From positions 1 through 20,003 of the forward strand of contig JAYMTF010002028.1 of the NCBI GenBank assembly GCA_036897485.1: 20,003 bases of DNA, in the 5' to 3' direction. Position 1 is the stretch's first letter; each line of letters starts with the position of its first letter. Below are positions 1 through 10,843 of the stretch, piece after piece. The DNA is from Pelargonium nanum. Lineage: Eukaryota > Streptophyta > Magnoliopsida > Geraniales > Geraniaceae. The translations under genes and the position numbers were made by a program. Under the pieces are notes generated by a model. That model ran no database searches. It was not told the DNA's origin and was given only the letters and a program-made list of their open reading frames with translations.

Positions 1-609
1 ATTTTAATCTCCATATTCATATATAGTATATTTCAAGTATTATTTAGTAGTTTATTCGAATTAATTGTAGCGTTTGAAAATAATAAATTCGGGCCAAAAA
101 AAGGCGGAAAACCGGGATAAAAACGTCTCCAAATCGGGTCAAAACCGCGGAAAAAACGCCGTCAAATCGGGTCAAAAACGGCACAAAAACATGTCCAAAA
201 CGGGTCAAAAACACGTGAAAACCGTGCCCAATACGGCACAAAAACGCGAATCGTGCCCAATACGGCACAAAAACGGGTCAAAAACGTGCCCAATACGTCA
301 CAAAACCGGTCAAAACTCGTGGTGGAACCCTTGCAAAACCTGGTCAAAACCCGTCAAACCGTTGCTAATTAGCGACGCCTTTCGGTCGCTGAAACCGTCG
401 CTGATTAGCGACGAAAATTCCGTCGGAATTTAGCGACGGACCATTCCGTCGCTAATCATCATCTGCGACGGAATGGTCCGTCGTCTTTCGACTCTCAATT
501 TAGCGACGAACCATTCCGTCGCTGGTCCATCGCTAATCATCATCTGCGACGGAATTTGGTCCATCAGCGACGGGAAATTTCGTCGCTGATAAGCCAAATT
601 CTTGTAGTG
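1..609. mobile_element. CACTA (En/Spm-type) DNA transposon, one terminus
   Basis: The right edge at 599-609 reads TTCTTGTAGTG, the reverse complement of the CACTACAAGAA terminal inverted repeat of plant CACTA elements. Inward of it, 360-595 is packed with short direct and inverted copies of a GCGACGGAA/TTCCGTCGC motif. Positions 85-360 hold degenerate tandem copies of a GGGTCAAAAACG-like motif. Such subterminal repeats are the known transposase-binding architecture of this superfamily. The other terminus and any transposase lie left of the window, so autonomy cannot be judged. The expected 3-bp target duplication would start with TCT at 610-612, but its partner is outside the window. Confidence 0.8.
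85..360. repeat. Degenerate GGTCAAAAACG-type tandem repeat array
   Basis: A roughly 12-20 bp motif built around GGGTCAAAA and CCCAATACGGCACAAAAACG recurs with small changes across the stretch. It gives long open frames on both strands that consist of repeated K/N/Q-rich or R/F-rich peptides. These frames follow from the repeat and are not called as genes. The array lies in the subterminal part of the CACTA element. Confidence 0.7.
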
Positions 610-1170
610 TCTCTTTCATTGTAATCAATTTTCTTAGTTATTTTCTGGTGTATGTACTTGTTTTTCTTCTTGAGAATTATTAATATAAGTACTTTTGTTG
701 ATCGACAAAAATATTATCTCTAACATTTACATAATATATTAATATTTTTAAAATATATTACAATTTACAAGTAGGTAAAATAAAAATGAGTGACAAATTG
801 ACAATTACATGGGGAGAGAGAAAGTGAGCATAAAATGTAGAGTGCATGATGGCAAGTTGGAATTATTCTTCTTCTCTTCATGATTGCTTTTTATAATCTA
901 TAGTTGTTCTGGACCCACCTTCATTATATCTATAATGTATACACACATTGTTAGAGTAAAACTATATCACACCTTCAACTATTAGATTAAATTTTTAAAT
1001 AAAAGTATTAGTTCGAGTCCTCCTGTTACGTCCGTATTAAACTTTTAGTTGAGACGATCATTTAGCAACACAGGTGTATGCATATTTTATCTGAAGGGAC
1101 ACATTTTATTTCCTTTAGTTGCTTCTCTATATATTTATGTAGAACTGATAATACGTCTCCGAGGCAGGGC
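610..1170 (+). promoter_or_regulatory. AGO10 upstream region (AT-rich, no gene)
   Basis: This AT-rich intergenic stretch lies between the CACTA terminus and the AGO10 core promoter, and no coding frame is supported. It contains the candidate TATA sequence CTATATATTTAT at 1127-1138. Around 1010-1022 there is a short AGTTCGAGTCC motif resembling a pol III B box, without a convincing A box. The CACTA insertion leaves only about 0.6 kb of upstream sequence before the likely transcription start. Confidence 0.5.
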
Positions 1171-1193
1171 CTATTATAAGGCTTTAACACGTG
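1127..1193 (+). promoter_or_regulatory. Candidate AGO10 core promoter: two TATA-like boxes and a G-box
   Basis: Two TATA-like sequences are seen, CTATATATTTAT at 1127-1138 and TATTATAAG at 1172-1180, followed by a CACGTG G-box at 1188-1193. A pyrimidine-rich stretch typical of a plant 5' leader begins near 1230. Transcription would start near 1160 or 1205 depending on the box used; the sequence does not decide between them. Confidence 0.4.
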
Positions 1194-1601
1194 ATAAAGA
1201 ACACAGCAAAAAGCAATTGCATGCGTGTATAAGATTCATCATCGTCATCATCACCATCTCTTTCATTACTCTCCATCAAAACCCACCTTTTTCCCCATAT
1301 CTTTGTTTTCGATTCTCATCTTCCTTGCCCATCCATTTTCAAACACCCATTAACACTGTTTCAACAACTTCTTCAACACTCTGCTTCTCAGCTTCCTCTG
1401 CCACCACTGCTCTGTTCTAGTTCACTTTCATTGATTGGTTTTTGGGTGAGTTCTTGGGTGATTGTTGGTTTTGTCTTTGCATCTTTGGCTTCTGCTGCTT
1501 TTTTTTTGTTGTTTTGTTTTCGTTTGGGTTTTGGCTGTTTCTACTGTTTATTTGCTAAAACAGAGGTGAATAGTTGGATTTTCAATCCTAGCGAAGAAAA
1601 G

Positions 1602-1739
1602 GTAATGCTTGTGTTTATCAATTATCAACAAAGTCTCACCTTTTTCCTCTACAGCCCCATACACCACTCTGCTTCGTCGTCGTCATCATCATCATCTTTA
1701 TTTACGCTTCTGATTTTGCTGACACGCATTTCTCTGCAG
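1602..1739 (+). other. Probable 5'-UTR intron of AGO10
   Basis: The donor context GAAAAG|GTAATG at 1602 and the acceptor TTCTCTGCAG|AG ending at 1739 fit plant splice consensus, with a T-rich interior. The 138-nt intron ends 14 nt before the AGO10 start codon. A second, weaker candidate leader intron runs from GGGTGAGT at 1446 to AAAACAG at 1563. RNA evidence would settle which are used. Confidence 0.5.
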
Positions 1740-1753
1740 AGTAATCGCTAACC

Positions 1754-4700
1754 ATGCCTATAAGGCAAATGAAACAGAGCTCGGAGCAGCACCTTGTGAT
1801 CAAGCCCATCTCGCAGAACCCACCTCAGAAACAACCCAACAATGCTCAAAACCAAGAGCACCACCACAATGCCAAGACCTCGCCGCCGATGAAGAACAGA
1901 GGAAGAAGAAGAGGCAGAGGAGGCCGGAAGTCCGATCACGGCGATGCGTCTATGCCGCCTAGTTCCCGGCAATGTTCGGCGGCGCTCGAGCCGGCGGGGA
2001 CAGTTGTGACCGTTTCTTCAAATGGGTTGGGCTTGGATTTTCCTACCTCCAGTAAAAATCTGAGCTTTGCTCCAAGGCCTGGGTTTGGGCAAGTTGGGAC
2101 AAAGTGTATTGTCAAGGCTAACCATTTCTTTGCTCAGCTACCAGACAAGGACTTGAACCACTATGATGTATGCTAATAACTTAAATTGGCTTTAGAATTG
2201 TTTATTTTGTTCTTGTGTCAACAATTGGGTCCCCTAAAACTGACATGTTTATTTTGTATTTGCTGTTTCAATGCATATGGAATTGCTTGGGGTTTCTGTT
2301 TTCACCTTGTCCTTTTTTCTCAATTGCATTACTGGGTTTTCATTTGTGTGTTTTTGTAGGTTACCATAAGTCCAGAAGTGGCATCAAGAACTGTCAACAG
2401 AGCCATCATTGCAGAGCTTGTGAGGCTGTACAAAGAATCAGAGTTGGGTATGAAGTTGCCTGCTTATGATGGCAGAAAAAGTTTGTACACTGCTGGTGAG
2501 CTTCCCTTTGCTTGGAAGGAGTTCAACATTAAGCTAATTGATGAAGATGATGTAATTAATGGCCCCAAGTAAGACTTGATTATTGTCTGTGCTTGTCCTC
2601 TTAACCAATTACTTGAAGATGTTGAATAATGTACTAGGTTTAATAATTTGTTGAAAAGCCGTTTGATTGAGAATTACCCTCCTGTTTGATTCAAGTAATA
2701 ATACACGACTCCATATGTAATTTTCCAGAAGAGTGAGGGAATACAAAGTGGTGATTAAGTTTGTCGCCCGAGCAAACATGCACCATCTGAGCCAGTTTCT
2801 GGCCGGTAGGCGTGCTGATGCGCCACAAGAAGCACTTCAAATTCTTGATATTGTATTAAGAGAACTCTCATCAAAGAGGTATATAGGATTGTGCTTTTAT
2901 TACACACTTTGGTTACCAAGGAATGCTGCCATGAAATGAATTCTCATTTATATGACAAGGCCTACTATTTTTGAAGGTATTGCCCCGTTGGAAGATCTTT
3001 CTTTTCACCTGATATTAGAAGACCACAACGACTTGGAGATGGCTTGGAGTCATGGTGTGGATTTTACCAAAGTATAAGGCCTACACAAATGGGGCTGTCC
3101 TTAAATATTGGTAATTTAGTTGCGATTAAGTAGTAGATTGTAATTACTTGCTCTTTCCTGTAGAATTTTATCTCATTTCCACTTCTTTGTATCATAATAT
3201 TTTACAGATATGGCTTCTGCTGCATTTATTGAGGCTCTCCCTGTAATGGAGTTTGTTGCTCAGCTTCTAGGCAAAGATGTTTTATCAAGACCACTATCTG
3301 ATTCTGATCGTGTAAAGGTATTTGTCTTTAGTCTTTATATGCTTGAGGTGCAGCCTTGTTTCATCTCCGTGGTACTTGAATGTTTCCTTAATCTCCACCA
3401 GATTAAGAAGGCCCTTAGAGGAGTGAAGGTTGAAGTAACTCACAGAGGAAATGTGCGTAGGAAGTATCGTGTATCAGGATTGACATCTCAGCCTACTAGA
3501 GAACTAATGTATGCTTTGGTTATCTTTGTCATATTAACCTCCCGTTTATGAGGGTCCTTAAACGTATCAAACAAGTGTACTAATTGTAAGTGGCATCATC
3601 TTTATTTTCAGGTTTCCCGTTGACGACAACTCAACCATGAAGTCAGTTGTTGAATACTTCCAAGAGATGTATGGATTCACCATCCAGCATACACATCTTC
3701 CTTGCCTTCAAGTAGGAAACCAGAAAAAGGCGAGCTATTTACCTATGGAGGTTAGGGGTGATCATTTGGAAGTTCCTCGTCATAACTCATTTAACGTAAA
3801 TTGTTGTTCATCACTTTCACTATGTCTTACCGGACTAAGCTTTTGGTTTTATAGGCATGCAAAATTGTCGAAGGACAAAGATATACTAAGAGGTTAAATG
3901 AAAGACAAATTACGGCTCTCTTAAGAGTTACGTGCCAAAGACCTAGGGATCGGGAAAATGACATCATAAAGGTATTTTTGATATGTCTACCCAGGATATG
4001 TTTCTTATATTTTATGAAGTGAAAACTCAACAGGCCATTATTTCTGGAGTTCGCATAATAGTTGCACCTCTTTAATCTCACATTTCAATTACCCAAGCTG
4101 TTCTATCCTCTAGGTTTATAGGATTTGGAATTGGTTAATTGATTTAGTTTTTACGGACTTTTACTTTGTACTCTGACATTTTGTTTGGGTTGAAGTCAGG
4201 ATTTTAGAGGTTTGTGTGATTACAATTATTTTAAAGTTTGGCAATACTTCAATACACGGTTGAGAGGGTTAAAAGTTAATGCTAAAAAAATTATGAATAT
4301 ATAATATTAGATCAATATCATCAACCAATAGAATCGGGAGTTAATCTCCATATTAACTTGCAAGCTTTTTTTACTGGTAAGAAGCCTTAAATCATGCAAA
4401 CCATTTAAATATGTATCATTTTGGTGTTTTATAAGCTGTGTTCTTAATTATAGCTCAATTTACTTCATTCTAATAGCAACTCATCTTTCTTGAAAATATG
4501 AGCAGACAGTTCAACATAATGCTTATGACCAAGATCCATATGCAAAAGAGTTTGGGATCAAAATCAGTGAAAAACTAGCATCTGTTGAGGCTCGAATTCT
4601 TCCTGCTCCTTGGGTAAGATGACAAACTATTCAAAAAAATGATTATAGGTGTGGCATTGGTGGTTAGACGTCTCATAGCACTCACTTGCAGCTTAAGTAT

Positions 4701-7372
4701 CATGACACTGGAAAAGAAAAGGATTGTTTACCGCAAGTTGGTCAATGGAATATGATGAACAAGGTATTTTGCTTGTGCATTGCATTAATCTATATTAAGG
4801 TGTTTGATCAAACTATGTTGATTCCCTATCTAAACATCACTCTTGTGAGGATTCAACTTCCTGGTTATTATGTCAGTATGGATGTCTAGAATATTGGTTT
4901 TGGTGTTTAGAATTTCTGCTCATGGTTCTGATCCAGTACTGGCACCTGTGTCTTTTAAAATGTAGAAAATGATAAATGGGATGACTGTAAGCCGATGGGC
5001 CTGTATTAACTTCTCAAGAAGTGTACAAGAGAGCGTTGCTCGTGGGTTTTGTACTGAACTTGCTCAAATGTGCCAAGTATCTGGCATGGTAATTTTCTAT
5101 CTGCATCATTTCTCTTATCTAATTATTATACAAATAAGCTGTTGGTTTTCTCTTTAACTTGATGAACTCTTTGTTCACTTATCCTTAGGAATTTAATCTG
5201 GATCCTGTCATTCCAATCTACAATGCCAGACCCGAGCAAGTAGAGAAGGCTTTGAAGCATGTTTATCATGCATCCATGAACAAAACCAAGGGGAAAGAAT
5301 TAGAACTTGTATTAGTTATTTTGCCCGACAACAATGGTTCCCTGTATGGTATGGATACAAGTCATGATCCTTTGAGCGCTAATCAAATGACCTCACTTTA
5401 CTTCTTTTATATTTTATTTTATTGAGAATTCTAATAATATGTTTCTTATATTCTAGGTGATCTCAAGCGAATATGTGAAACTGATCTTGGTCTAATATCA
5501 CAATGCTGTCTCACAAAGTATGTCTTCAAGATAAGCAAGCAGTATTTGGCTAACGTATCCCTGAAGATCAATGTTAAGGTTTGATATGACCTCAAAATCA
5601 TTCATGCTTCTTGAATTTGATTGCATCATCATGGCCGAGTTCCCAAGATATTTGTATCTTGCATGAAAATACCGAGTTAGTTATATGGTTGATTAGCATG
5701 AGATAATTATTGAATTCAAATATTTTTTCCTATCCTTGGTTCAGATGGGTGGCAGGAACACTGTGCTCTTGGATGCTATTAGCTGCAGAATACCTTTAGT
5801 TAGTGACATACCAACGATAATTTTTGGGGCAGATGTGACCCACCCAGAGAATGGAGAAGACTCCAGCCCCTCAATTGCCGCTGTACAGATTCACAACTAA
5901 TTTATGCTTCTTGGGACATGATTTATTACTGCGATAGATAAACCATTACTGATATAGGGTCTCACTGCAGGTGGTAGCTTCTCAAGACTGGCCTGAAGTG
6001 ACCAAATATGCTGGATTAGTCTGTGCTCAAGCTCATAGACAAGAACTTATACAAGACTTGTATAAAACATGGCAGGATCCGGTTCGTGGTACTGTAAGTG
6101 GTGGCATGATCAGGTATAATTACTCTCTCTCTCTCTCTCTCAAAGTGCTACTGACTAAGTTACATAACATAATCTCTCTTGTTCAGGGATCTTCTAGTGT
6201 CCTTTAGGAAGGCAACAGGCCAAAAGCCTCTCCGGATTATATTTTACAGGTCATTATTATTAATGTTATTATGTTGCCAGTTTCTTATGGTATCAAGTGA
6301 AGGACAATTTTATTAATTTTACTGGCTAAATAATTGGAGCAGGGATGGCGTAAGTGAAGGACAATTTTATCAAGTTTTGCTCTATGAGTTGGATGCAATC
6401 CGAAAGGTGAACCTGATAAAATTTGTTATATAGTGGGTACTTTTATGTTTCATGAACTATTTGACTCCAATATATAAGATCGTTACAGGCTTGTGCATCT
6501 CTAGAACCAAACTATCAGCCTCCTGTTACATTCATTGTGGTACAAAAACGACATCATACTCGGTTATTTGCCAATAACCACAGGGATAGGAGCAGCATGG
6601 ACAAAAGCGGTAACGTATTGCCTGGTAAGCAGAAGTCTCGCAGAAGCTCTCATTTGTCAGACAAATTATTGTGATCCCGATGTTTAGCCAATCAGGCGGT
6701 ACTTGTGTTTTCAGGCACTGTGGTTGACTCAAAGATATGTCATCCCACCGAATTTGATTTTTATCTCTGCAGTCACGCTGGTATTCAGGTATACTACAGT
6801 TTTTACCTTCCGCGATACATTAGACTAAGCTGAATTATAGGTTAGTTGTTACCTTCTGTTGTTTCCCTTGGCACGATTTGCTGCAATACTTAACGAAGTA
6901 AGTTTTTATCTTAACAACTATAATAGGGAACAAGTCGGCCAGCTCACTACCATGTTCTATGGGACGAAAACAATTTTACAGCAGATGGCATCCAGTCGTT
7001 GACGAACAATCTTTGTTATACATATGCGAGGTGCACACGCTCTGTCTCAGTCGGTAAGAAACACCTTTCATAGAGTTTCTGATATATTCGCGATTAAGGT
7101 AGTGACAAATATGCTTATGAATTAGTATGAGGTGCTTGTTTCTAGGAGTTTGTTGATGAAGTGTCTAATGGTGTTGGCCTTTTACAGTTCCTCCAGCATA
7201 TTATGCACATCTAGCAGCCTTCCGAGCTCGGTTCTACTTGGAACCAGAGTTGCAGCAGGAGAATGGGTCGAACGGGGGTGGTCGTACGAGTACAAGAGCA
7301 GCGGGAGAGACGGGTGTTCGGGCATTGCCGGCTTTGAAAGAGAATGTGAAAAGAGTAATGTTTTATTGTTAA
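1754..7372 (+). CDS. AGO10: ARGONAUTE10 (PINHEAD/ZWILLE), complete, 21 coding exons
   Basis: Exons: 1754-2167, 2360-2568, 2729-2878, 2977-3110, 3208-3317, 3402-3508, 3612-3750, 3855-3971, 4506-4613, 4692-4763, 4966-5088, 5189-5348, 5457-5578, 5745-5882, 5971-6113, 6187-6249, 6343-6406, 6489-6624, 6715-6788, 6927-7053, 7188-7372. They sum to 2895 nt, 964 residues plus TAA, all with GT/AG borders and a continuous frame. Arabidopsis AGO10 is about 988 residues; the difference lies mainly in the N-terminal tail. The N-terminus MPIRQMK and a basic [11 protein letters not shown] patch (residues 49-59) are AGO10-like. An N domain follows, then PAZ (about 303-440), MID (about 515-650) and PIWI. The slicer tetrad is visible as D685 (GADVTHP), E726 (HRQELIQ), D771 (YRDGVSE) and H911 (YYAHLAAF). 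The C-terminus VKRVMFYC is typical. In Arabidopsis AGO10 binds miR165/166 and maintains the shoot meristem; function here is inferred by orthology. No disabling change was seen. Confidence 0.95.
6123..6141. repeat. (CT)n microsatellite in AGO10 intron 15
   Basis: Nine CT units plus a C lie 10 bases after the donor of the 73-nt intron between exons 15 and 16. Length variation is likely between individuals. It may also supply pyrimidine-rich sequence within a short intron. Confidence 0.9.
6295..6370 (+). repeat. 19-nt direct repeat spanning AGO10 intron 16 and exon 17
   Basis: AAGTGAAGGACAATTTTAT occurs at 6295-6313 inside intron 16 and again at 6352-6370 as codons of exon 17, 57 nt apart and identical. 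The intronic copy has no AG acceptor directly before it, so it is not an alternative exon start as it stands. It looks like a local duplication. Confidence 0.85.
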
Positions 7373-7541
7373 CTTGGTTAGATGAGTGATTATAGATTTA
7401 GAATTAGAAAAACAAGCTTCCTCTTGACTTGCAGGTCATGAATAGAAATAGAGTAGAAGGGTAGGCCATGTATGCATGTAAATAAGTTGTCATTTAAACT
7501 CAAATTTATGAATCTCTCAATGCTCAGTGATATGATTAAAG

Positions 7542-7547
7542 AATAAA
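7542..7547 (+). terminator. AGO10 polyadenylation signal
   Basis: A canonical AATAAA lies 170 nt after the AGO10 stop. It is followed by a T/GT-rich run of TTCTG and ACTGT units at 7556-7582 that would serve as the downstream element. Cleavage is expected near 7560-7585. Confidence 0.55.
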
Positions 7548-7589
7548 AATCAAGTTCTGTTCTGTTCTGTACTGTACTGTGTACATGTT

Positions 7590-8600
7590 CACTGCCCCAG
7601 TGGAGGAGGCCCATGCCCAAAGCTACTGGACTTGTCTGACTTTCATCCAAATTTTTGCATTTAAAAATGAAGTAGCCAAATATTTGGAGAAAGTTGATAT
7701 TGCCCATTTTTTGTACTCCATGTCCATACTTTCTGGGTTCAAGGCTCCACAAGACCCAAAAAAGAGAAAATTAAAGGACTAATTTTTCTCTGTGCAAATA
7801 ACAAATATATCTTCTATTATGATCTAAAATATCAATAAATTGTTACCAAGACATGTTGTACCTAGTGGTTTAAGCGCTTTGAATTCTCTTTGAGGTCGGT
7901 TCGAGCTTTCTTGCTCACGGTATGGGGTGAGGTTTGGATTAAAAGATTAATTAACAAATTGTTATTAGTTGATAGTTTGTGTTGGTTCAACCAAGGACAC
8001 ATCACAATCTTCATTGTATTTTTTTAGTTGTTGGGATATCCAAACTGTTAAAAATTAAAGGTGAGCTAAGATAATAATAAAAAAGAATTAAAATAATGGA
8101 AAGCCTAGAGAGTAGATAAATAGATTAAGGCAGGAGCAGCACTTAAGCAAATGGTGTCACATGGGCATGGTGCATTCATTCTTGTTAGTTGCTAGGTTTA
8201 ATTAAAAAGCTTTACAAGTTAGTAGGCTTAAATAGGCATTGCTGCCTCTCTTTTTTTCTTCTTCTTTTTTCATATGCAATGTATGTATCTCCAACGCTCA
8301 CAACGGTTAGTTTGGTTTGAATTTAGGTGGCTAAAGGCTCTTTTGAGTTGTCTAAATGTGAATAGAAGAAAATTTTATGTAAAAGTAGTTGGAATTAGAT
8401 AAAATGTCATAGAAGAAAAGTTTTGTTTGTAAACCAATGTTTGAAAAAAAGTTCATAAAGATATTATGAAAAATTAAATTGTTTAATAAAGTGTCTAAAA
8501 GTAATAGTATAATTATGGACCCACTAAACTATCTTTAGGTATATATATTAAAAGTATAATGTAAAGAAGTTTATAGTTTATATGCAGTTCGATTAAGGAT
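7590..8600. other. Intergenic, AT-rich, no gene seen
   Basis: No exon-like or conserved protein signal was found on either strand; the open frames present are short and low in complexity. Apart from the SINE-like relic at 7846-7955, the sequence consists of A/T-rich runs and a T/C-rich run near 8250-8270. Confidence 0.5.
7846..7955 (+). mobile_element. Possible tRNA-derived SINE relic
   Basis: CCTAGTGG at 7861-7868 resembles the end of a pol III A box. Thirty bases downstream, GGTTCGAGCTT at 7898-7908 matches the B-box consensus GGTTCGANNCC at nine of eleven positions. The 9-bp direct repeat AAATTGTTA flanks the stretch at 7837-7845 and 7956-7964 and could be a target-site duplication. The first half of the A box is poor, and at about 110 bp the body is short for a plant SINE, so this may be a decayed copy or chance. 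Confidence 0.4.
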
Positions 8601-8607
8601 AAAAGTG

Positions 8608-8840
8608 AGGTCGACCGGGATCTTATCTTGATCTACCGACTATAGATTGATTGTGAAACTAGAACAATGTATCATACAAAGTAAAACAATGTATCCGACT
8701 CTGAGGTCTACCCATATTACATATGGGTCTATCGACTGAAGGTCGAATATGAAACTAATTTAGTTCATCACATATTGTAAAAAGATGTATATCTAAATTT
8801 AAGGTCGGCCCATATCTTATATAGGTCAACACGCTGATTT
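8608..8840. repeat. Degenerate ~97-bp repeat with internal palindromes, three units
   Basis: AGGTCGACC (8608), AGGTCTACC (8704) and AGGTCGGCC (8802) start three diverged units spaced 96 and 98 bp apart. The first two continue into a GGTCTA/GATCTA...CGAC segment; the third has GGTCAACACGC. The middle unit contains a perfect hairpin, ACCCATAT-TAC-ATATGGGT. No coding potential was found. Family assignment is unknown. Confidence 0.5.
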
Positions 8841-9870
8841 TTTCTTGGTTGACTGACTTAAAGACAAAGGTAATGTGGGGGTTCAAAATACCCATAAAAG
8901 CTACAAGAGATCGTGGAGGAGCCTCCAACCTCCTGTGGAGAAAGCTCATGCAACCCTCCAACTAATATATGTAAGTCACCGTGTTTTTCACTAACAGACA
9001 AACATATTTTGGATTCGATGTCTATTCACATTCAATCAGGAGAACAGTGGATGACCTAAACAAGCATTAAGAAGAGAACAAATCACCTTAATTAACATCT
9101 AATTTTCAATTAAGATGAGTAGAGCTAATTAGGTTGCTTACAAATTAAGAAGTTAAGGTTAAGTTAGGGTTATGATGAGATGAGATGGTGGCATGGTGCT
9201 ATGATGCTATTGCTATTTGCCACAGAGATATCTGAGATCAATTCCAAGCTAAATGTCCATTTCTCAAGATTGCTTCAATTATGAGTATGGATCCATTGAT
9301 GGAAAGAAATATAGCATTGGAAGTGAATACTCCACATCATGTCCCTAAAATGAGTGATAGCTGACAAATGCAAAGCATGGAAAAAATTGGGAGAATCAAA
9401 ACCAATGACAAATTTTGATTCTTTTTTAGTTCAAAGAAATTGAAAGTCATGTGGAATCTTTCCCACATGTAGCTTTAAACCAAAAAATGAGGGCCCAAGC
9501 AACCAATAATCTAAAAAGTGTTAATTACTGTTAATTAATATATAGGTTGAAGATCACACATCAATGGGTTGTCTCTATTATGGTTCTACATTTGGAAAAC
9601 TTATAGCAACAGCTAAGTTTCTGAGAGACATGTAGTTAAGCAAAATATATGCATGGTCTCTGCCCGTCTGGTGCTCCTAATTTAAGCTGCCACATTAAGT
9701 GAAAGTGGTTGAGATGTCACCAACATATATGTAATTACTTCACCCTCCACTCCACTGTATAATTACTAAATCCGCTGTCCATTTCGAGCTCATGAATCTC
9801 TATATGTCGATTAATTATAGCTTTACTTGTAACTTTTGGATTTCTTAACGAAGAGAGCAAGGATTTGATC
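8841..9870. other. Intergenic, nothing recognised
   Basis: AT-rich sequence with no convincing open frame, RNA gene or terminal repeat on either strand. Confidence 0.5.
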
Positions 9871-9875
9871 TCAAC

Positions 9876-9989
9876 CATAGAGTTAATGGCTGAGACTTAA
9901 CTAGAATACATTTGAATTGGATCCTGGTGGGTGCCCACAAATTCATCAACTCACGTGGGCATGATTAAGTCTCGGCCATTAACTCTATG
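9876..9989. repeat. 25-nt near-perfect inverted repeat
   Basis: The arm at 9876-9900 (CATAGAGTTAATGG...) pairs with 9965-9989 (...CCATTAACTCTATG) with a single mismatch across 25 positions. Between them TGCCCAC at 9932-9938 can also pair with GTGGGCA at 9955-9961. This gives a two-tier stem of the kind seen in foldback or MITE-like elements. No target duplication was identified. Confidence 0.65.
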
Positions 9990-10091
9990 CCTGAGATTCA
10001 GGTAGGATACATTTGAATTGGATCCTGGTGGACGCCCACAAATTCATCCACTTCCGTGGGGATGGCTAAGTTTCAGCCATTCTCTATGCGT
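9892..10091. repeat. ~100-bp tandem duplication, two copies
   Basis: Units start with GAGACT/GAGATT at 9892, 9993 and 10092 (the last only a few bases). They share ATACATTTGAATTGGATCC, CCTGGTGG and GCCCACAAATTCATC. The period is 101 bp and the copies differ by scattered substitutions, so the duplication is not recent. It overlaps the inverted repeat beginning at 9876. Confidence 0.8.
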
Positions 10092-10843
10092 GAGATTCTT
10101 TTTCTCCATTATCAAATCTTCTCTTTTCTCTAAACAGGTCTTGTATCCATGCTTGACAAAATCAGCATTCCATGGGTACAATAATCTCAGACTTCACACA
10201 GCATTGAACTGATACTATCTTGACAAATTTGCTTTATGTTTTCATGGACAACACTTCAAACAAGACATTAATGTAGATGCATCTTCTGAGGTTATAGTTT
10301 AGACCCAAATCCTTCCATTGACAATTTTCTGTTTCAAGATCTGTTGTTCAAGAAACCAGTAATCCACTTCTTGAAAAACCCTAGAGATGAACTAAATCAA
10401 ACTAGGGTTCAACCCCAAATTTACAGAAGACAACACAAGGAGGTCAAAGAAAGACAAAACACACAATACAGTTCTCCAAAACACAAAGAGCCCTAATCAA
10501 ACAGTTCATCAACCCAAAATGGCATTTCATAGTACAAGATCTATGATAAAATAGAAAACAAGGTTCATATCTTAGTACAAAAAAGATAAACAAATTAATA
10601 TTTAGATCCGTACAAGGAATAGAAGATTTATGTGTATACTCTTTTTTCTTGCAAAAAAAGGACTAGAATTGGGCTCAATCACCAAAGCTACCATGAGAAG
10701 TCGAGAAACATTAAAATCATTGAGACGCAAAAAGTCCTGTCCCTCAAAACCCTAACAAACACAACCTGCAGTACCAGGCAAAATAATTTCTGACACATAA
10801 ACAAAACACCAAAATCAATACATACACATATACAATTTGTTCC

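Noticed and set aside
44..433. Long open frames on both strands (74-119 residues)
   Set aside because: They are translations of the degenerate tandem array in the CACTA subterminal region, with repeated K/N/Q or F/R peptides and no start context or domain.
1010..1022. Second SINE (AGTTCGAGTCC B-box-like motif)
   Set aside because: No A box at the right distance and no flanking direct repeat were found.
1049..1751. Plus-strand frames of 106-123 residues upstream of AGO10
   Set aside because: They overlap the core promoter, leader and leader intron of AGO10, are S/F-rich from the CT-rich leader, and show no family signature.
9876..9989. A second microRNA precursor
   Set aside because: The stem is broken by a large asymmetric loop and no known miRNA family sequence is present; kept as an inverted repeat only.
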